Below are positions 1 through 11,238 of a DNA stretch of 17,275 nucleotides, piece by piece. Below the pieces are notes generated by a model. The model ran no database searches. It was not told the DNA's origin and worked only from the letters and a program-made list of their open reading frames with translations. Both the position numbers and the translations under genes were made by a program. The DNA is from Betaproteobacteria bacterium (GTDB lineage: Bacteria; Pseudomonadota; Gammaproteobacteria; Burkholderiales; SG8-41), in NCBI GenBank assembly GCA_016177355.1, contig JACOVL010000109.1, positions 1 to 17,275 on the forward strand, read 5' to 3'. Position 1 is the first letter of the stretch, and every line of letters starts with the position of its first letter.

Positions 1-152
1 CTGCCGAATCCGGTCTTGTGGCCGGCGATGTCGTAGATGTCCTTTACGCCGAACGTCAATCCCGCGAGCGGACCCTCCGCCGCGCCCTCCATCTCGGCGT
101 GGGTGTGGCGGCAGAACGCGCCCAGCTTGTCGTTGGCGACGATCTCGTTCAT
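1..152 (-). CDS. Amidase signature family protein (N-terminal fragment)
   Basis: Fifty codons read on the minus strand from the ATG at 152-150 before the window ends. The N-terminus contains GPLAGLTFGVKDIYDIAG at about residues 27-44, followed by TGFG, which is the start of the amidase signature fold. In this family the Lys of the GVKD motif (here K37) is the catalytic lysine of the Ser-cisSer-Lys triad. The Gly/Ser-rich part carrying the serines lies outside the window, so the substrate cannot be judged. The start codon overlaps the mpl stop codon (ATGA), so translation is probably coupled to mpl. The family call is fairly secure from the conserved N-terminal block. The specific role (GatA-like, amide or ureide hydrolase) is unknown. 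Confidence 0.8.
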   Translation of the reverse strand, partial: MNEIVANDKLGAFCRHTHAEMEGAAEGPLAGLTFGVKDIYDIAGHKTGFG

Positions 153-1507
153 CTCCGCGTAAGCTTCGTCAGGAGCTTTTCATGGATGCCGCTGAAGCCG
201 CCGTTGCTCATGACGACGATATGGTCTCCGGATTGCACCGCTTCCACGATGGACTCGAGCAGGCGGTCGAAATCGGCGTGGGCCTCGGCCTTCGCGCCGA
301 GCGGCGCGAGCGCGGCGGCGGCATTCCACTTGAGCCCCGCGCTGTAACAGAACACGCGGTCGGCGGCGGCGAGGCTCGCCGCGAGCCGGTCCTTCATGAC
401 GCCCACCTTCATGGTGTTGGAGCGCGGTTCGAGCACCGCCACGATGCGGGAGCCGTCCACTTTCGCGCGCAGCCCTTCGAGCGTCGCGGCAATCGCGGTC
501 GGATGGTGCGCGAAGTCGTCGTAGACCGTGATGCCGTTCACCACGCCGCGCATCTCCATGCGGCGCTTGACCCCCTCGAAAGCGGCGAGCGCCGCGATCG
601 CCTGCGCCGGCGCGACACCGCAATGGCGTGCCGCGGCGATTGCGGCGAGCGCGTTGGCCCGGTTGTGCGCGCCTTGAAGCGCCCATTCCACCCGGCCCTG
701 ATTTTCCCCGCGCCACAGCACGTCGAACCCGCCCGCCGCGGCGGGCACCGCATTCCAGCCCGCCGCCACGCCGAAGGGCTCGACGGGTGTGTAGCAACCA
801 CGCGCCAGCACACGCGCCAGCGCTGCATCGGCCCCGTTCGCGACGATCAGCCCGCTCGCGGGCAGCGCGCGCACGAAATGATGGAACTGGGTCTCGATCG
901 CCGCGAGATCGGGGAAGATGTCGGCGTGGTCGAATTCGAGGTTGTTGAGGACCGTGGTGCGCGCCGGGTAGTGCACGAACTTGGAGCGCTTGTCGAAGAA
1001 CGCCGTGTCGTACTCGTCGGCCTCAACCACGAAAAACCCCCCCTTATCAAGGGGGGGATTGGGCCGTGCCGAGGCGCCGAAGTTCTCCGGCACGCCGCCG
1101 ATGAGAAAACCCGGTTCGAGCCCGGCGTGCTCCAGGATCCACGCCAGCATCGCCGCGGTGGTGGTCTTGCCGTGGGTGCCGGCGACCGCCGCGACCCAGC
1201 GCCCGGCGAGCACGTTCTCCCGCAGCCATTGCGGGCCGGAGACGTACGGCAGCCCACGATCGAGGATGGCCTCCATCAGGGCGTTGCCGCGCGTCACCAC
1301 GTTGCCGACCACGAATACATCGGGCTTGAGCGCGACCTGGTCGGCGCCCCATCCCTCGACGAGCTCGATCCCCTGCGCGGCCAATTGCGCGCTCATCGGC
1401 GGATAGGCGTTGGCGTCGCACCCCGTCACGCGATGCCCCGCCGCGCGCGCGATCAGCGCGATTCCACCCATGAACGCGCCGCAGATGCCGAGGATGTGCA
1501 GATGCAT
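149..1507 (-). CDS. mpl: UDP-N-acetylmuramate:L-Ala-gamma-D-Glu-meso-DAP ligase (murein recycling)
   Basis: Cytoplasmic Mur-ligase-family enzyme of 452 aa. It attaches recycled L-Ala-gamma-D-Glu-meso-diaminopimelate tripeptide to UDP-MurNAc in an ATP-dependent reaction, bypassing MurC, MurD and MurE. Visible signs are the N-terminal nucleotide-binding motif HILGICGAFMGG (residues 4-15), the ATP P-loop GTHGKTTT (110-117), the Mpl-typical block EADEYDTAFFDKRSKF (162-177), and NNLEFDHADIF (188-198). The length is normal for Mpl. Oddly, residues 149-157 (PNPPLDKGG) are encoded by a GC-rich palindromic repeat that appears to have been inserted in frame between SAR and FFVVEADEYD, a point where the E. 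coli protein as I recall it has a shorter linker. The start chosen is the ATG at 1507-1505. The downstream amidase gene overlaps the stop, suggesting a two-gene transcript. Confidence 0.95.
   Translation of the reverse strand: MHLHILGICGAFMGGIALIARAAGHRVTGCDANAYPPMSAQLAAQGIELVEGWGADQVALKPDVFVVGNVVTRGNALMEAILDRGLPYVSGPQWLRENVLAGRWVAAVAGTHGKTTTAAMLAWILEHAGLEPGFLIGGVPENFGASARPNPPLDKGGFFVVEADEYDTAFFDKRSKFVHYPARTTVLNNLEFDHADIFPDLAAIETQFHHFVRALPASGLIVANGADAALARVLARGCYTPVEPFGVAAGWNAVPAAAGGFDVLWRGENQGRVEWALQGAHNRANALAAIAAARHCGVAPAQAIAALAAFEGVKRRMEMRGVVNGITVYDDFAHHPTAIAATLEGLRAKVDGSRIVAVLEPRSNTMKVGVMKDRLAASLAAADRVFCYSAGLKWNAAAALAPLGAKAEAHADFDRLLESIVEAVQSGDHIVVMSNGGFSGIHEKLLTKLTRR
1037..1057. repeat. 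Palindromic repeat inserted in frame within mpl
   Basis: Seven C, TT, a three-base centre ATC, AA, then seven G form a hairpin with 9-bp arms. It is flanked by A-rich sequence on the left and by GATTGGG on the right, which resembles the dispersed small palindromes that encode PPL-x-KGG peptides in many bacterial genomes. Here it adds a short peptide to Mpl without breaking the frame. A related palindrome lies at 7681-7694. Confidence 0.6.
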
Positions 1508-1544
1508 AAACGAACCGCCGGGACACCAGGAAAATCAAGCGCGC

Positions 1545-1552
1545 ATTGTATA
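1545..1552 (-). promoter_or_regulatory. Possible -10 element for mpl
   Basis: The minus-strand sequence TATACAAT lies 38 bases upstream of the mpl ATG in the 136-bp divergent gap. No convincing -35 hexamer is seen at 16-18 bp, so this is a weak call based on the -10 match alone. Confidence 0.3.
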
Positions 1553-1593
1553 CCCGGGGCGAGCGCGCGGCGTGCCGGCGATCCCGGTTTCGC

Positions 1594-1611
1594 TTATCAT
1601 TCATCAGTATT
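1594..1611 (+). promoter_or_regulatory. Weak Pho-box-like pair upstream of the phosphatase
   Basis: TTATCAT, four bases, then CAGTATT. Against the PhoB half-site CTGTCAT these match 5/7 and 4/7, with the canonical 4-base spacing. The position, 33-50 bases before the ATG of an alkaline phosphatase gene, makes phosphate-starvation control biologically reasonable, but the match is poor. Confidence 0.22.
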
Positions 1612-1643
1612 GTTGCAGCGATATTGAACGAGGAGAAACGCTC

Positions 1644-3089
1644 ATGCGAGACACCAACCCCGCTTCGAACCGTATTGCCTTGCTGGCCCGGAGGCTGCCG
1701 GCGGTTCTGTTCACCGCCTTCGTGCTGGCGCTCGCCGGCTGTTCGTCTACCGGGACTTCCCCGGCAAAGACGGTGCAACCGCCGAGGAATATCATCATCC
1801 TGTTCGCCGACGGCGCGGCGGCCACGCAGTGGGATTTCGGCAGGTATTCGAGCAAGGTGTTGCGCCAGCAGTCGTTCGTCACGACCGACGTCGTGTTCAA
1901 GGAGGGCGCCCTTGGGGCGCTCATCACCAGTCCGAGCAACGCGTACGCGACCGATTCCGCGGCAGCCGGATCAGCGATGTCGACCGGCTTCAAGGTCAAC
2001 ATCGGGGCATTGGCCGTCACGCCGGACGGCAAGCCGGTTCAGACGGCAATGGAACTGGCAAAGTCGAAAGGCAAGCGCATCGGGCTGGTGACGACGGCAA
2101 CCGTGTACGACGCAACGCCGGCGGCCTTCAGCCAGCACGCGAAATCGCGCCGAGCGTATCAGGGGCTGGTGGACCAGTACCTCGCGCTCGAGCCGGACGT
2201 GCTGATGGGCGGGGGCGCGGATTATTTTCTGCCGGAGGGCGCACCCGGGGGCAAGAGGAAAGATAGCAGGGACATGATCGCCGCGTTCCGCGCCAAGGGC
2301 TACCAGGTCGTGAGAAACACCGCGGAACTGAACGCTGCCACCGGCGCGAAACTGCTCGGCCTGTTCGCGGACGAAGACATGGATTTCGAGATTGACCGCG
2401 ACCCGGCCCGGGAGCCGACCACCGCCGAGATGGCGGCGTCCGCGCTCAAGGCACTTTCGCAGGCGGGCCCGAACGGCTTTGTCCTGCTGGTGGAAAACGA
2501 GAATCTCGACACCGCCAGCCACGCCAATGACGCCGCTTCATTGATGCACGCGCTGTGGGCGTTCGACGACGCGGTGAGGGTCGCGCTCGATTTCCAGCGC
2601 AGCAACCCCGACACGCTGCTGATCGTCACCGGCGACCACGAAACCGGCGGCTTTTCCCCGACCTACGCGCTGAAGGACCTGAGCACGCTGTCGAGCAAGA
2701 ACCGTTTTTATACCGGCGATGAGCACGTGCGGATGCTCGCGCGCATCACGATGTCGCTCAACGCGGTCAACGAGAAGCTCGGCAGGAAGCCTTCCGGCGA
2801 GGCGCTGGACGAATTGGTCGCAAAGCACTTCCCCGGCTTCAGGCTCGACCCCGATCTGCGCGACGCGATCCTCAAACGGCAGGCGCGCGAGCGCAACTTC
2901 AGCCGCGTGACGCAAAACCTGCTCGCGCGGATGGTGGCGCGGCAGACCGGTTATTACTGGGGCACCGCGGGGCACACCACGCAGCCGGTGCTGGTCGGCG
3001 CCATGGGTCCCGGCGCGGAGCTGTTCCGCGGTTACCAGGACAACACCGATTTCGGCAAGCACCTGCACCGGCTGATCCATGGAAAATAA
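1644..3089 (+). CDS. Alkaline phosphatase family lipoprotein
   Basis: Phosphomonoesterase of the PhoA superfamily, 481 aa. The start is the ATG at 1644 with GAGGAG eight bases upstream; the open frame extends further 5' but without support. Residues 20-33 end in a lipobox (LAGC, Cys33), and the +2 Ser suggests an outer-membrane-anchored periplasmic lipoprotein. The catalytic set aligns with E. coli PhoA: Asp56 (FADG), nucleophile Ser105 in TDSAAAG, Asp156 and Thr158 in DATPAAF, Glu284, Asp289 and His293 in VENENLDTASHAND, Asp331-His332 in TGDHETGG, and His444 in TAGHTTQPV. All Zn and Mg ligands are therefore present, and the enzyme should be active. The family norm around the first ligand is GDGMG, and here it is ADGAA. 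The gene is divergent from mpl and convergent with the CPBP protease gene (17 bp apart). It probably supplies phosphate from organic esters; substrate preference is unknown. Confidence 0.9.
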   Translation: MRDTNPASNRIALLARRLPAVLFTAFVLALAGCSSTGTSPAKTVQPPRNIIILFADGAAATQWDFGRYSSKVLRQQSFVTTDVVFKEGALGALITSPSNAYATDSAAAGSAMSTGFKVNIGALAVTPDGKPVQTAMELAKSKGKRIGLVTTATVYDATPAAFSQHAKSRRAYQGLVDQYLALEPDVLMGGGADYFLPEGAPGGKRKDSRDMIAAFRAKGYQVVRNTAELNAATGAKLLGLFADEDMDFEIDRDPAREPTTAEMAASALKALSQAGPNGFVLLVENENLDTASHANDAASLMHALWAFDDAVRVALDFQRSNPDTLLIVTGDHETGGFSPTYALKDLSTLSSKNRFYTGDEHVRMLARITMSLNAVNEKLGRKPSGEALDELVAKHFPGFRLDPDLRDAILKRQARERNFSRVTQNLLARMVARQTGYYWGTAGHTTQPVLVGAMGPGAELFRGYQDNTDFGKHLHRLIHGK

Positions 3090-3106
3090 TAAATAAAAAC
3101 AATGCG

Positions 3107-3954
3107 TTATATCATGGCACGCCCGAACACCCACCGGTGAAAGACGAGCGCGCCGATAACGAGCGTCACGAGCGAATACAACGGGTCGAGCTCGCGCGCG
3201 GTGAAGACGGATTCGGTGGTGAGCGACGAGCCTTCGTAGTTGGCGACGAGGGCGAGGAACACGTTGTTCACCGCGTGGACGCCGATCGCGAGCTCGAGGC
3301 GGCCGTCGCGCAGCGCGATGGTCGCGAGCAGCATGCCGATCGCGAAATAATTCGCCGCCATGATCAGCACGCCGTGCTTGTGCACCTCCGGATTCAGGAG
3401 GTGCGGCACCGTGAACAGCGCGCTGCTCGCGATCGCGATCAGCGCCGGGCTCCGCACGAGCAGGCCCAGGCCCTGCATCGCGTAGCCGCGGAACACCAAC
3501 TCCTCGACCGCGCTCTGGATTGGGGTCATCACGAGCACCAGCGCCAGGAACATGAAAAAGCGCTCCGGATTGAAGCTCAGGTAATAGCGCCCGGGATACA
3601 GCGCGTGCTCGACTGCCACGACGATGGCGGCGAGCGCGGCCCATACCGCGGCGCCGCGCGCCATGCGCCGCCAGTTGGTGCGGGATTCCGGGGTGATCAG
3701 GCTCAGCAGCGGGCGGCGGTGCAGCAGCTTCACCGACAGGGCCAGCCCGCCGAACATCATGAAGATGGAGAAATTGACCGCCAGGTAATCGAGCAGCGGC
3801 TCGTGGAGCTCCACGCCCAGCAGCAAAAGATATGGCACGTAGCCCAGCACCAGCCAGAAAAAAACGGTGATGCCGGCACCGAGTGCGTAGCGCCACCAGT
3901 CGTTCCTGCCTTGGCGCGCTAGGTCGAGATAGCGCGCGGTCTGCGGCTGCATCA

Positions 3955-3958
<4 letters not shown>
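3107..3958 (-). CDS. CPBP family intramembrane glutamic endopeptidase
   Basis: Polytopic membrane protein of up to 283 aa, related to Rce1 and the bacteriocin self-immunity Abi proteins. Conserved motif 1 is EELVFRG (Glu152-Glu153, Arg157). Motif 2 includes His186 in FTVPHLLNP. Motif 3 is VHAVNN (His228, Asn232). Hydrophobic stretches near residues 25-48, 57-77, 100-116, 134-147, 170-184, 198-216, 225-240 and 261-275 are consistent with a multi-pass fold. Three starts are possible: GTG at 3958, ATG at 3955 and ATG at 3952. An AAGGGG sequence best serves the last. The metH stop codon (3957-3955) overlaps this start cluster, so the gene is translationally coupled to metH. Nothing in the sequence shows the substrate, and association with methionine synthesis is not a known functional link. 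Confidence 0.85.
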
Positions 3959-7656
<3,698 letters not shown>

Positions 7657-7680
7657 GGGCAAGCGCGGCGCGCAAATAAC

Positions 7681-7694
7681 CCTTTTGCAAAAGG
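7681..7694. repeat. Perfect palindrome in the metH/rhodanese divergent region
   Basis: CCTTTTGCAAAAGG is a perfect 14-base palindrome, flanked on the minus strand by AAATTCCG and GGTTATTT. Its layout resembles the palindrome inside mpl (a C-rich arm, an AT centre, a G-rich arm, and flanking ATTCC and GGTT). It lies 25 bases upstream of the metH ATG and may be transcribed as a 5'-UTR hairpin. Origin as a dispersed repeat is an inference. Confidence 0.5.
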
Positions 7695-7736
7695 CGGAAT
7701 TTTACCGTGAAACGTGCACCAAGCGCCTGTTGCGAT

Positions 7737-7742
7737 TATAAT
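7737..7742 (+). promoter_or_regulatory. Likely -10 box (TATAAT) for the rhodanese gene
   Basis: A consensus TATAAT lies 33 bases before the rhodanese start codon in the 118-bp gap divergent from metH. No good -35 hexamer is visible at the usual distance, so an extended -10 or activator-assisted promoter is possible. Confidence 0.45.
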
Positions 7743-7774
7743 TTTCGCCTTGTCCGGACTTTCGTGATTTTGCG

Positions 7775-8161
7775 ATGAAGCACTTCGAGCCGAGAGCAGC
7801 CCACGAGTTCCTGACGAAGAACCCGAACGCGATCTTCATCGATTGCCGCAGCGAGATGGAGTATCTCTTCGTCGGGCACCCGCTGGGCGCGATTCTCGTG
7901 TCGTGGAACGACGGGCCGAACTGGGAAGTGAATCCCGACTTCGTCGCGCACGTGAAAAAGGCGGCGAGCGTGGACCGCCCGATCATCCTCATCTGCCGCA
8001 GCGGCAACCGCTCGCTGGACGCCGGCCGCGCGCTCGAGGAGGCGGGCTTCACCCAGGTCGCCAACATCCTGCACGGCTTCGAGGGCGACCTCGACGGGAC
8101 CCGCCACCGCAACGCCAAGAACGGCTGGCGCTTCGACGGCCTGCCGTGGGAGCAGTGCTAA
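7775..8161 (+). CDS. Single-domain rhodanese-like sulfurtransferase
   Basis: Protein of 128 aa made of one rhodanese domain. The N-terminal strand and loop FIDCRSEMEYLFVGHPLGA (about 21-39) carries the family's D-x-R signature. The active-site loop is CRSGNRS (residues 74-80), with Cys74 as the predicted persulfide-forming nucleophile and an Arg at the end of the six-residue loop typical of sulfur-transferring members. The family moves sulfane sulfur to cyanide, thiols or protein acceptors; the physiological acceptor here is unknown. No signal peptide is seen, so it is cytoplasmic. It stands alone, divergent from metH and convergent with the MFS exporter gene 10 bp away. Confidence 0.9.
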   Translation: MKHFEPRAAHEFLTKNPNAIFIDCRSEMEYLFVGHPLGAILVSWNDGPNWEVNPDFVAHVKKAASVDRPIILICRSGNRSLDAGRALEEAGFTQVANILHGFEGDLDGTRHRNAKNGWRFDGLPWEQC

Positions 8162-8171
8162 GCCGCAGCGG

Positions 8172-9386
8172 TCACGGCATACGTGTTGCCGCACCCCGCG
8201 ATTCGATACGCCGGTACGAAACCCAGCACAGGCCGCCCAGCATCAGCGCCGCCGCCTGGCCGAGCGCAAGCGTGAGCCCGCTGCCGGACAGCAGCGGCGA
8301 AACGAATCCCGCGGTGAGCGCGGCGAAGCAGCTGTGCGTGAAGCCCTGCAGCGAGGACGCGAGACCCCGGTTTTCCAGAAACAGGTCGAGGAGGATCAGG
8401 GTCACGCTGGGCATCACGAGCGCCATGCCGGTGGTATAGCACATCACAGGCAGCACCGACCATGGCAGCGCCGGCGGAAAGTAAGCGTGGTAGCCCACGT
8501 TGAACGCGACGGCGCCGAACATGACGAGGTAGCCGGAGCCCACCGTGCGCTGCCCCGTGAACCTGCCGGCGGCGCGGCCGGACAGGAAGGCGCCGAACAT
8601 CACGCCGGCGATGCCCGGCACGAACAGCACGGCGAAATCGGTCTCCTCCAGCCCCAGCAGGTTGTAGATGAAGGCCGGCGCCGAGGAGATGTAGAGGAAG
8701 AACCCGGAGAAGTTGAATGCGATGGCAAGACACAGCAGCACCAGCCGCACGTCGCTCGCGAGCCTGAGGTAGTTGCGCGAGAGCGGGACGAGCGCAAACG
8801 GCTGGCGCGCCTCCCGGGGGTGCGTCTCGGGCAACCGGACCCAGCACCCGACGAGCAGCAGCGCTCCGTAGAGGGCAAGAAACGCAAACACCGACTGCCA
8901 GCCCAGCCATCCCTGCAGCCAGCCGCCGATGACCGGCGCCAGCGCCGGCGCCAGCCCGAAAATCATGGTGACAAGCGACATCAGCCGCTGCGCCTCGAAG
9001 CCTGCGAAGCTGTCGCGGATGATGGCGCGGCCCACCACCCACCCGACGCCAGCCGACAGGCCCTGCGCGCCGCGGAACGCGAGCAGCTGCCCGAAGCTCT
9101 GCGCCGCCGCGCAGCCGACCGAAGCCAGTACGAAAACGGCAAGGCTCGCGAGGATCACGGGGCGCCGGCCGAACGAGTCGGAGAGCGTGCCGTGGAACAG
9201 GCTCATCACGGCGAAGGTGGCGAGGTAGGCGGACAGCGTCTGCTGCACCTCCAGTGGCGTGACCGCGAAATGTCCCTGGATCGCGGGAAAGGAAGGAAGG
9301 TAGGTATCGATGGAAAACGGGCCCAGCATCGCCAGTCCGGCGAGCATGGCCGCAAGCAACGGTACGGCGACGTTCCTCCCCTGCAA
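8172..9386 (-). CDS. Bcr/CflA-type MFS drug efflux transporter
   Basis: Inner-membrane proton-driven exporter of the major facilitator superfamily, about 404 aa and 12 hydrophobic segments, matching the usual Bcr/CflA length. Supporting motifs are FSIDTYLPSFPAI in and after TM1, motif A GTLSDSFGRRPV between TM2 and TM3, RGAQGLSAGVGWVVGRAIIRD in TM4, and motif C-like LAPALAPVIGGWLQ in TM5. The open frame runs far upstream into comM, but that is antisense-like noise. The best start is a TTG at 9386 preceded by AGGGGA seven bases upstream and giving a full TM1; an ATG at 9347 would clip TM1. Substrates are unknown (family members export bicyclomycin, chloramphenicol or sulfonamides). It begins 14 bp after the comM stop and is likely co-transcribed with it. 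Confidence 0.88.
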   Translation of the reverse strand: MQGRNVAVPLLAAMLAGLAMLGPFSIDTYLPSFPAIQGHFAVTPLEVQQTLSAYLATFAVMSLFHGTLSDSFGRRPVILASLAVFVLASVGCAAAQSFGQLLAFRGAQGLSAGVGWVVGRAIIRDSFAGFEAQRLMSLVTMIFGLAPALAPVIGGWLQGWLGWQSVFAFLALYGALLLVGCWVRLPETHPREARQPFALVPLSRNYLRLASDVRLVLLCLAIAFNFSGFFLYISSAPAFIYNLLGLEETDFAVLFVPGIAGVMFGAFLSGRAAGRFTGQRTVGSGYLVMFGAVAFNVGYHAYFPPALPWSVLPVMCYTTGMALVMPSVTLILLDLFLENRGLASSLQGFTHSCFAALTAGFVSPLLSGSGLTLALGQAAALMLGGLCWVSYRRIESRGAATRMP

Positions 9387-9400
9387 GGCTCTATCCCCTG

Positions 9401-10897
9401 TTAGCCGCGGTCGAAGCGGCGGTACTGGATTGCTTCCGCGACGTGGGCCCCGGCGAGCTCGCGCGCGCCGGCGAGGTCGGCGATGGTGCGCGCGACCTTC
9501 AGCACGCGGTGGTAGGCGCGCGCCGACAGGCCCAGGCGGCTGATCGCCTGCTTGAGCACGGTCGCGCCCTGCGTGTCGGGCGCGCAGTGGCGGTCCACTT
9601 CGCGGGTAGAAAGGGCGACGTTGGGTTTGCCTTGCCGCGCGAGCTGCCGCTCGCGCGCGACGACCACCCGCTCGCGGATGGCGGCGGAGGGCTCGCCCTG
9701 GGCGCGGCCCGCGAGGTCTTCCTGCGGCACCGCGGGGACTTCGAGCTGCAGGTCTATGCGGTCGAGCAGCGGGCCCGAGATCTTCCTGCGGTAGCGCGCC
9801 ACCTGGTCCGGCGAGCAGCGGCAGCGGCCGTTGTGGTAGCCGAGGTAGCCGCAGGGGCAGGGATTCATCGCCGCCACCAGCTGGAAATCGGCGGGAAACT
9901 CGGCCTGGCGGGCGGCGCGCGCGACGCTGATGCGCCCCGACTCGAGCGGCTCGCGCAGCACTTCCAGCACTTTGCGGTCGAATTCCGGCAGTTCGTCCAG
10001 GAACAGCACGCCGTGCAATGCCATCGAGATCTCGCCCGGGCGCGGATGGCTGCCGCCGCCGACCAGGGCCACCGCGGAGGCGGTGTGGTGCGGCGAGCGG
10101 AACGGGCGCTTCTTCCAGTTCGCCGCGTCGAATCCCCCGCTGCCCACCGACTGAATGGCGGCGGCGGCGAGCGCCTCCGCCTGCGTCATCGGCGGCAGGA
10201 TGCCCGGCAACCGGGCCGCGAGCATGGTCTTGCCGGTGCCGGGCGGGCCGACCATGATCAGGCTGTGCCCGCCCGCCGCGGCGATTTCCAGCGTGCGCTT
10301 GGCGTGGGCCTGTCCCTTCACGTCGAGCATGTCGGGATGATGGCTGCCGTTCAGCACCGGCTGCTCCACGCACCGCACGAGCGGCTCCCGGCCCGACAGA
10401 TGCGCGCATACCTCGAGCAGCGAACGGGCCGGATACACCGCAACGTCCTCCACCAGCGCCGCCTCACGCGCGTTGGCCTCGGGCAGCACGAAAGCGCGGC
10501 GCTCGCGCGCGGCCGGCAGCGCCATCGCGAGCGCGCCGCGGATCGGCCGGAGCTCCCCGGTCAGCGCGAGTTCTCCAGCGAATTCATAGTCGGCGAGCCG
10601 GTCCGCAGGCAACTGCCCCGAGGCGGCGAGGATGCCGAGCGCGATCGGCAGGTCGAAGCGGCCCGATTCCTTGGGCAGGTCGGCGGGCGCGAGATTTACC
10701 GTGATGCGCCGCGCCGGAAATTCGAAGCGCGCGTTCTGCAGCGCCGCGCGCACGCGGTCCTTGGCTTCCTTCACCTCGGCCTCGGGCAGGCCCACGATGG
10801 TGAAGCAGGGCAGCCCGTTGGCGAGGTACGTCTCCACCGTCACCGGCGGCGCGTCCATTCCCGCCAGCGCGCGGCTGTAAACGACGGCGAGCGACAT
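9401..10897 (-). CDS. comM: ComM/YifB family Mg-chelatase-like AAA+ ATPase
   Basis: Cytoplasmic AAA+ ATPase of 498 aa. The family member ComM is a hexameric helicase that promotes branch migration during natural transformation and homologous recombination. The N-terminal Lon-protease-like ChlI domain spans about 1-170 (MSLAVVYSRALAG, then FPARRITVNLAPADLPKESGRFDLP). The AAA+ core follows with Walker A GPPGTGKT (217-224) and Walker B GVLFLDEL (296-303). MNPCPCGYLG (344-353) and a CRCSPDQVARYRRKISGPLLDRIDL region complete it, and the C-terminal Mg-chelatase domain contains LSARAYHRVLKVARTIADL. The start chosen is the ATG at 10897 because it gives the family's MSLA start; a TTG five codons upstream is less likely. 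It sits between ubiK and the MFS gene on the same strand. The full-length, motif-complete protein suggests a functional recombination helper. Confidence 0.95.
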   Translation of the reverse strand: MSLAVVYSRALAGMDAPPVTVETYLANGLPCFTIVGLPEAEVKEAKDRVRAALQNARFEFPARRITVNLAPADLPKESGRFDLPIALGILAASGQLPADRLADYEFAGELALTGELRPIRGALAMALPAARERRAFVLPEANAREAALVEDVAVYPARSLLEVCAHLSGREPLVRCVEQPVLNGSHHPDMLDVKGQAHAKRTLEIAAAGGHSLIMVGPPGTGKTMLAARLPGILPPMTQAEALAAAAIQSVGSGGFDAANWKKRPFRSPHHTASAVALVGGGSHPRPGEISMALHGVLFLDELPEFDRKVLEVLREPLESGRISVARAARQAEFPADFQLVAAMNPCPCGYLGYHNGRCRCSPDQVARYRRKISGPLLDRIDLQLEVPAVPQEDLAGRAQGEPSAAIRERVVVARERQLARQGKPNVALSTREVDRHCAPDTQGATVLKQAISRLGLSARAYHRVLKVARTIADLAGARELAGAHVAEAIQYRRFDRG

Positions 10898-10952
10898 GAC
10901 CCGATCCCACAATAGGTTCCAGTGGGCTTAACGGTCGAGACGGGGAAATGGA
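10898..10952. other. ubiK-comM intergenic gap with a small hairpin
   Basis: A 55-base gap. CCCAC (10906-10910) and GTGGG (10922-10926) can pair around an 11-base loop just upstream of the comM start. There is no T-tract, so it is not a terminator. No promoter is recognisable. Confidence 0.3.
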
Positions 10953-11192
10953 CTACTTCTTCTCCAGCTCGGCGAGCTTGGCTTCGAGCTCGGCGAGTTT
11001 CGCGCGGGTGCGCGCCAGGACCTCGCGCTGCACGTCGAATTCCTCCCGCGCCACCAGATCGAGGCGGCTGAAGACGCCGGCCAGCAACGCCTTCAGGTTC
11101 TTCTCGAGATCGGCAGCGGGGCTCTGCGCGAGCACCGCCTTGATCCTGTCGTTCATTTCATCGAGCAGCCGCTGGTCCATGGATTTCGCCAC
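10953..11192 (-). CDS. ubiK: Ubiquinone biosynthesis accessory factor UbiK (BMFP/YqiC family)
   Basis: Small protein of 79 aa, or 75 aa if the internal ATG at 11180 is used; the GTG at 11192 has GGGG about seven bases upstream. The family signature is the middle block PAADLEKNLKALLAGVFSRLDLVAREEFDVQ (about 25-55), followed by a C-terminal heptad-rich coiled coil, VLARTRAKLAELEAKLAELEKK. UbiK trimers bind the UbiJ lipid carrier protein and support ubiquinone (coenzyme Q) biosynthesis in proteobacteria. The length and domain order are normal. It is the first gene of the minus-strand run ubiK-comM-MFS, divergent from the porin-glnK-amtB operon. Confidence 0.93.
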   Translation of the reverse strand: MAKSMDQRLLDEMNDRIKAVLAQSPAADLEKNLKALLAGVFSRLDLVAREEFDVQREVLARTRAKLAELEAKLAELEKK

Positions 11193-11238
11193 GGGATAGC
11201 CCCGGTTGTTGCGAATCTACTACACATCCCGGGTTACA

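Noticed and set aside
182..1627. Plus-strand open frame of 481 codons opposite mpl
   Set aside because: It is an antisense shadow. Mpl motifs are unambiguous on the minus strand.
3090..3106. Bidirectional terminator between the convergent phosphatase and CPBP genes
   Set aside because: The 17-base AT-rich gap has no hairpin.
7657..7774. Cobalamin or SAM riboswitch in front of metH
   Set aside because: The divergent gap is only 118 bp and must also hold the rhodanese promoter. No B12-box or SAM-riboswitch core is visible.
9387..10409. Upstream extension of the MFS frame through comM
   Set aside because: The extension is Arg/Pro/Ala-rich and lies in an alternate frame of comM. A TTG with a well-spaced AGGGGA at 9386 explains the real start.
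9443..10915. Plus-strand open frame of 490 codons opposite comM
   Set aside because: It is an antisense shadow without motifs. comM on the minus strand is complete, with Walker A and B.
10906..10926. CCCAC/GTGGG hairpin before comM as a terminator
   Set aside because: It has only five base pairs, an 11-base loop and no T-tract.
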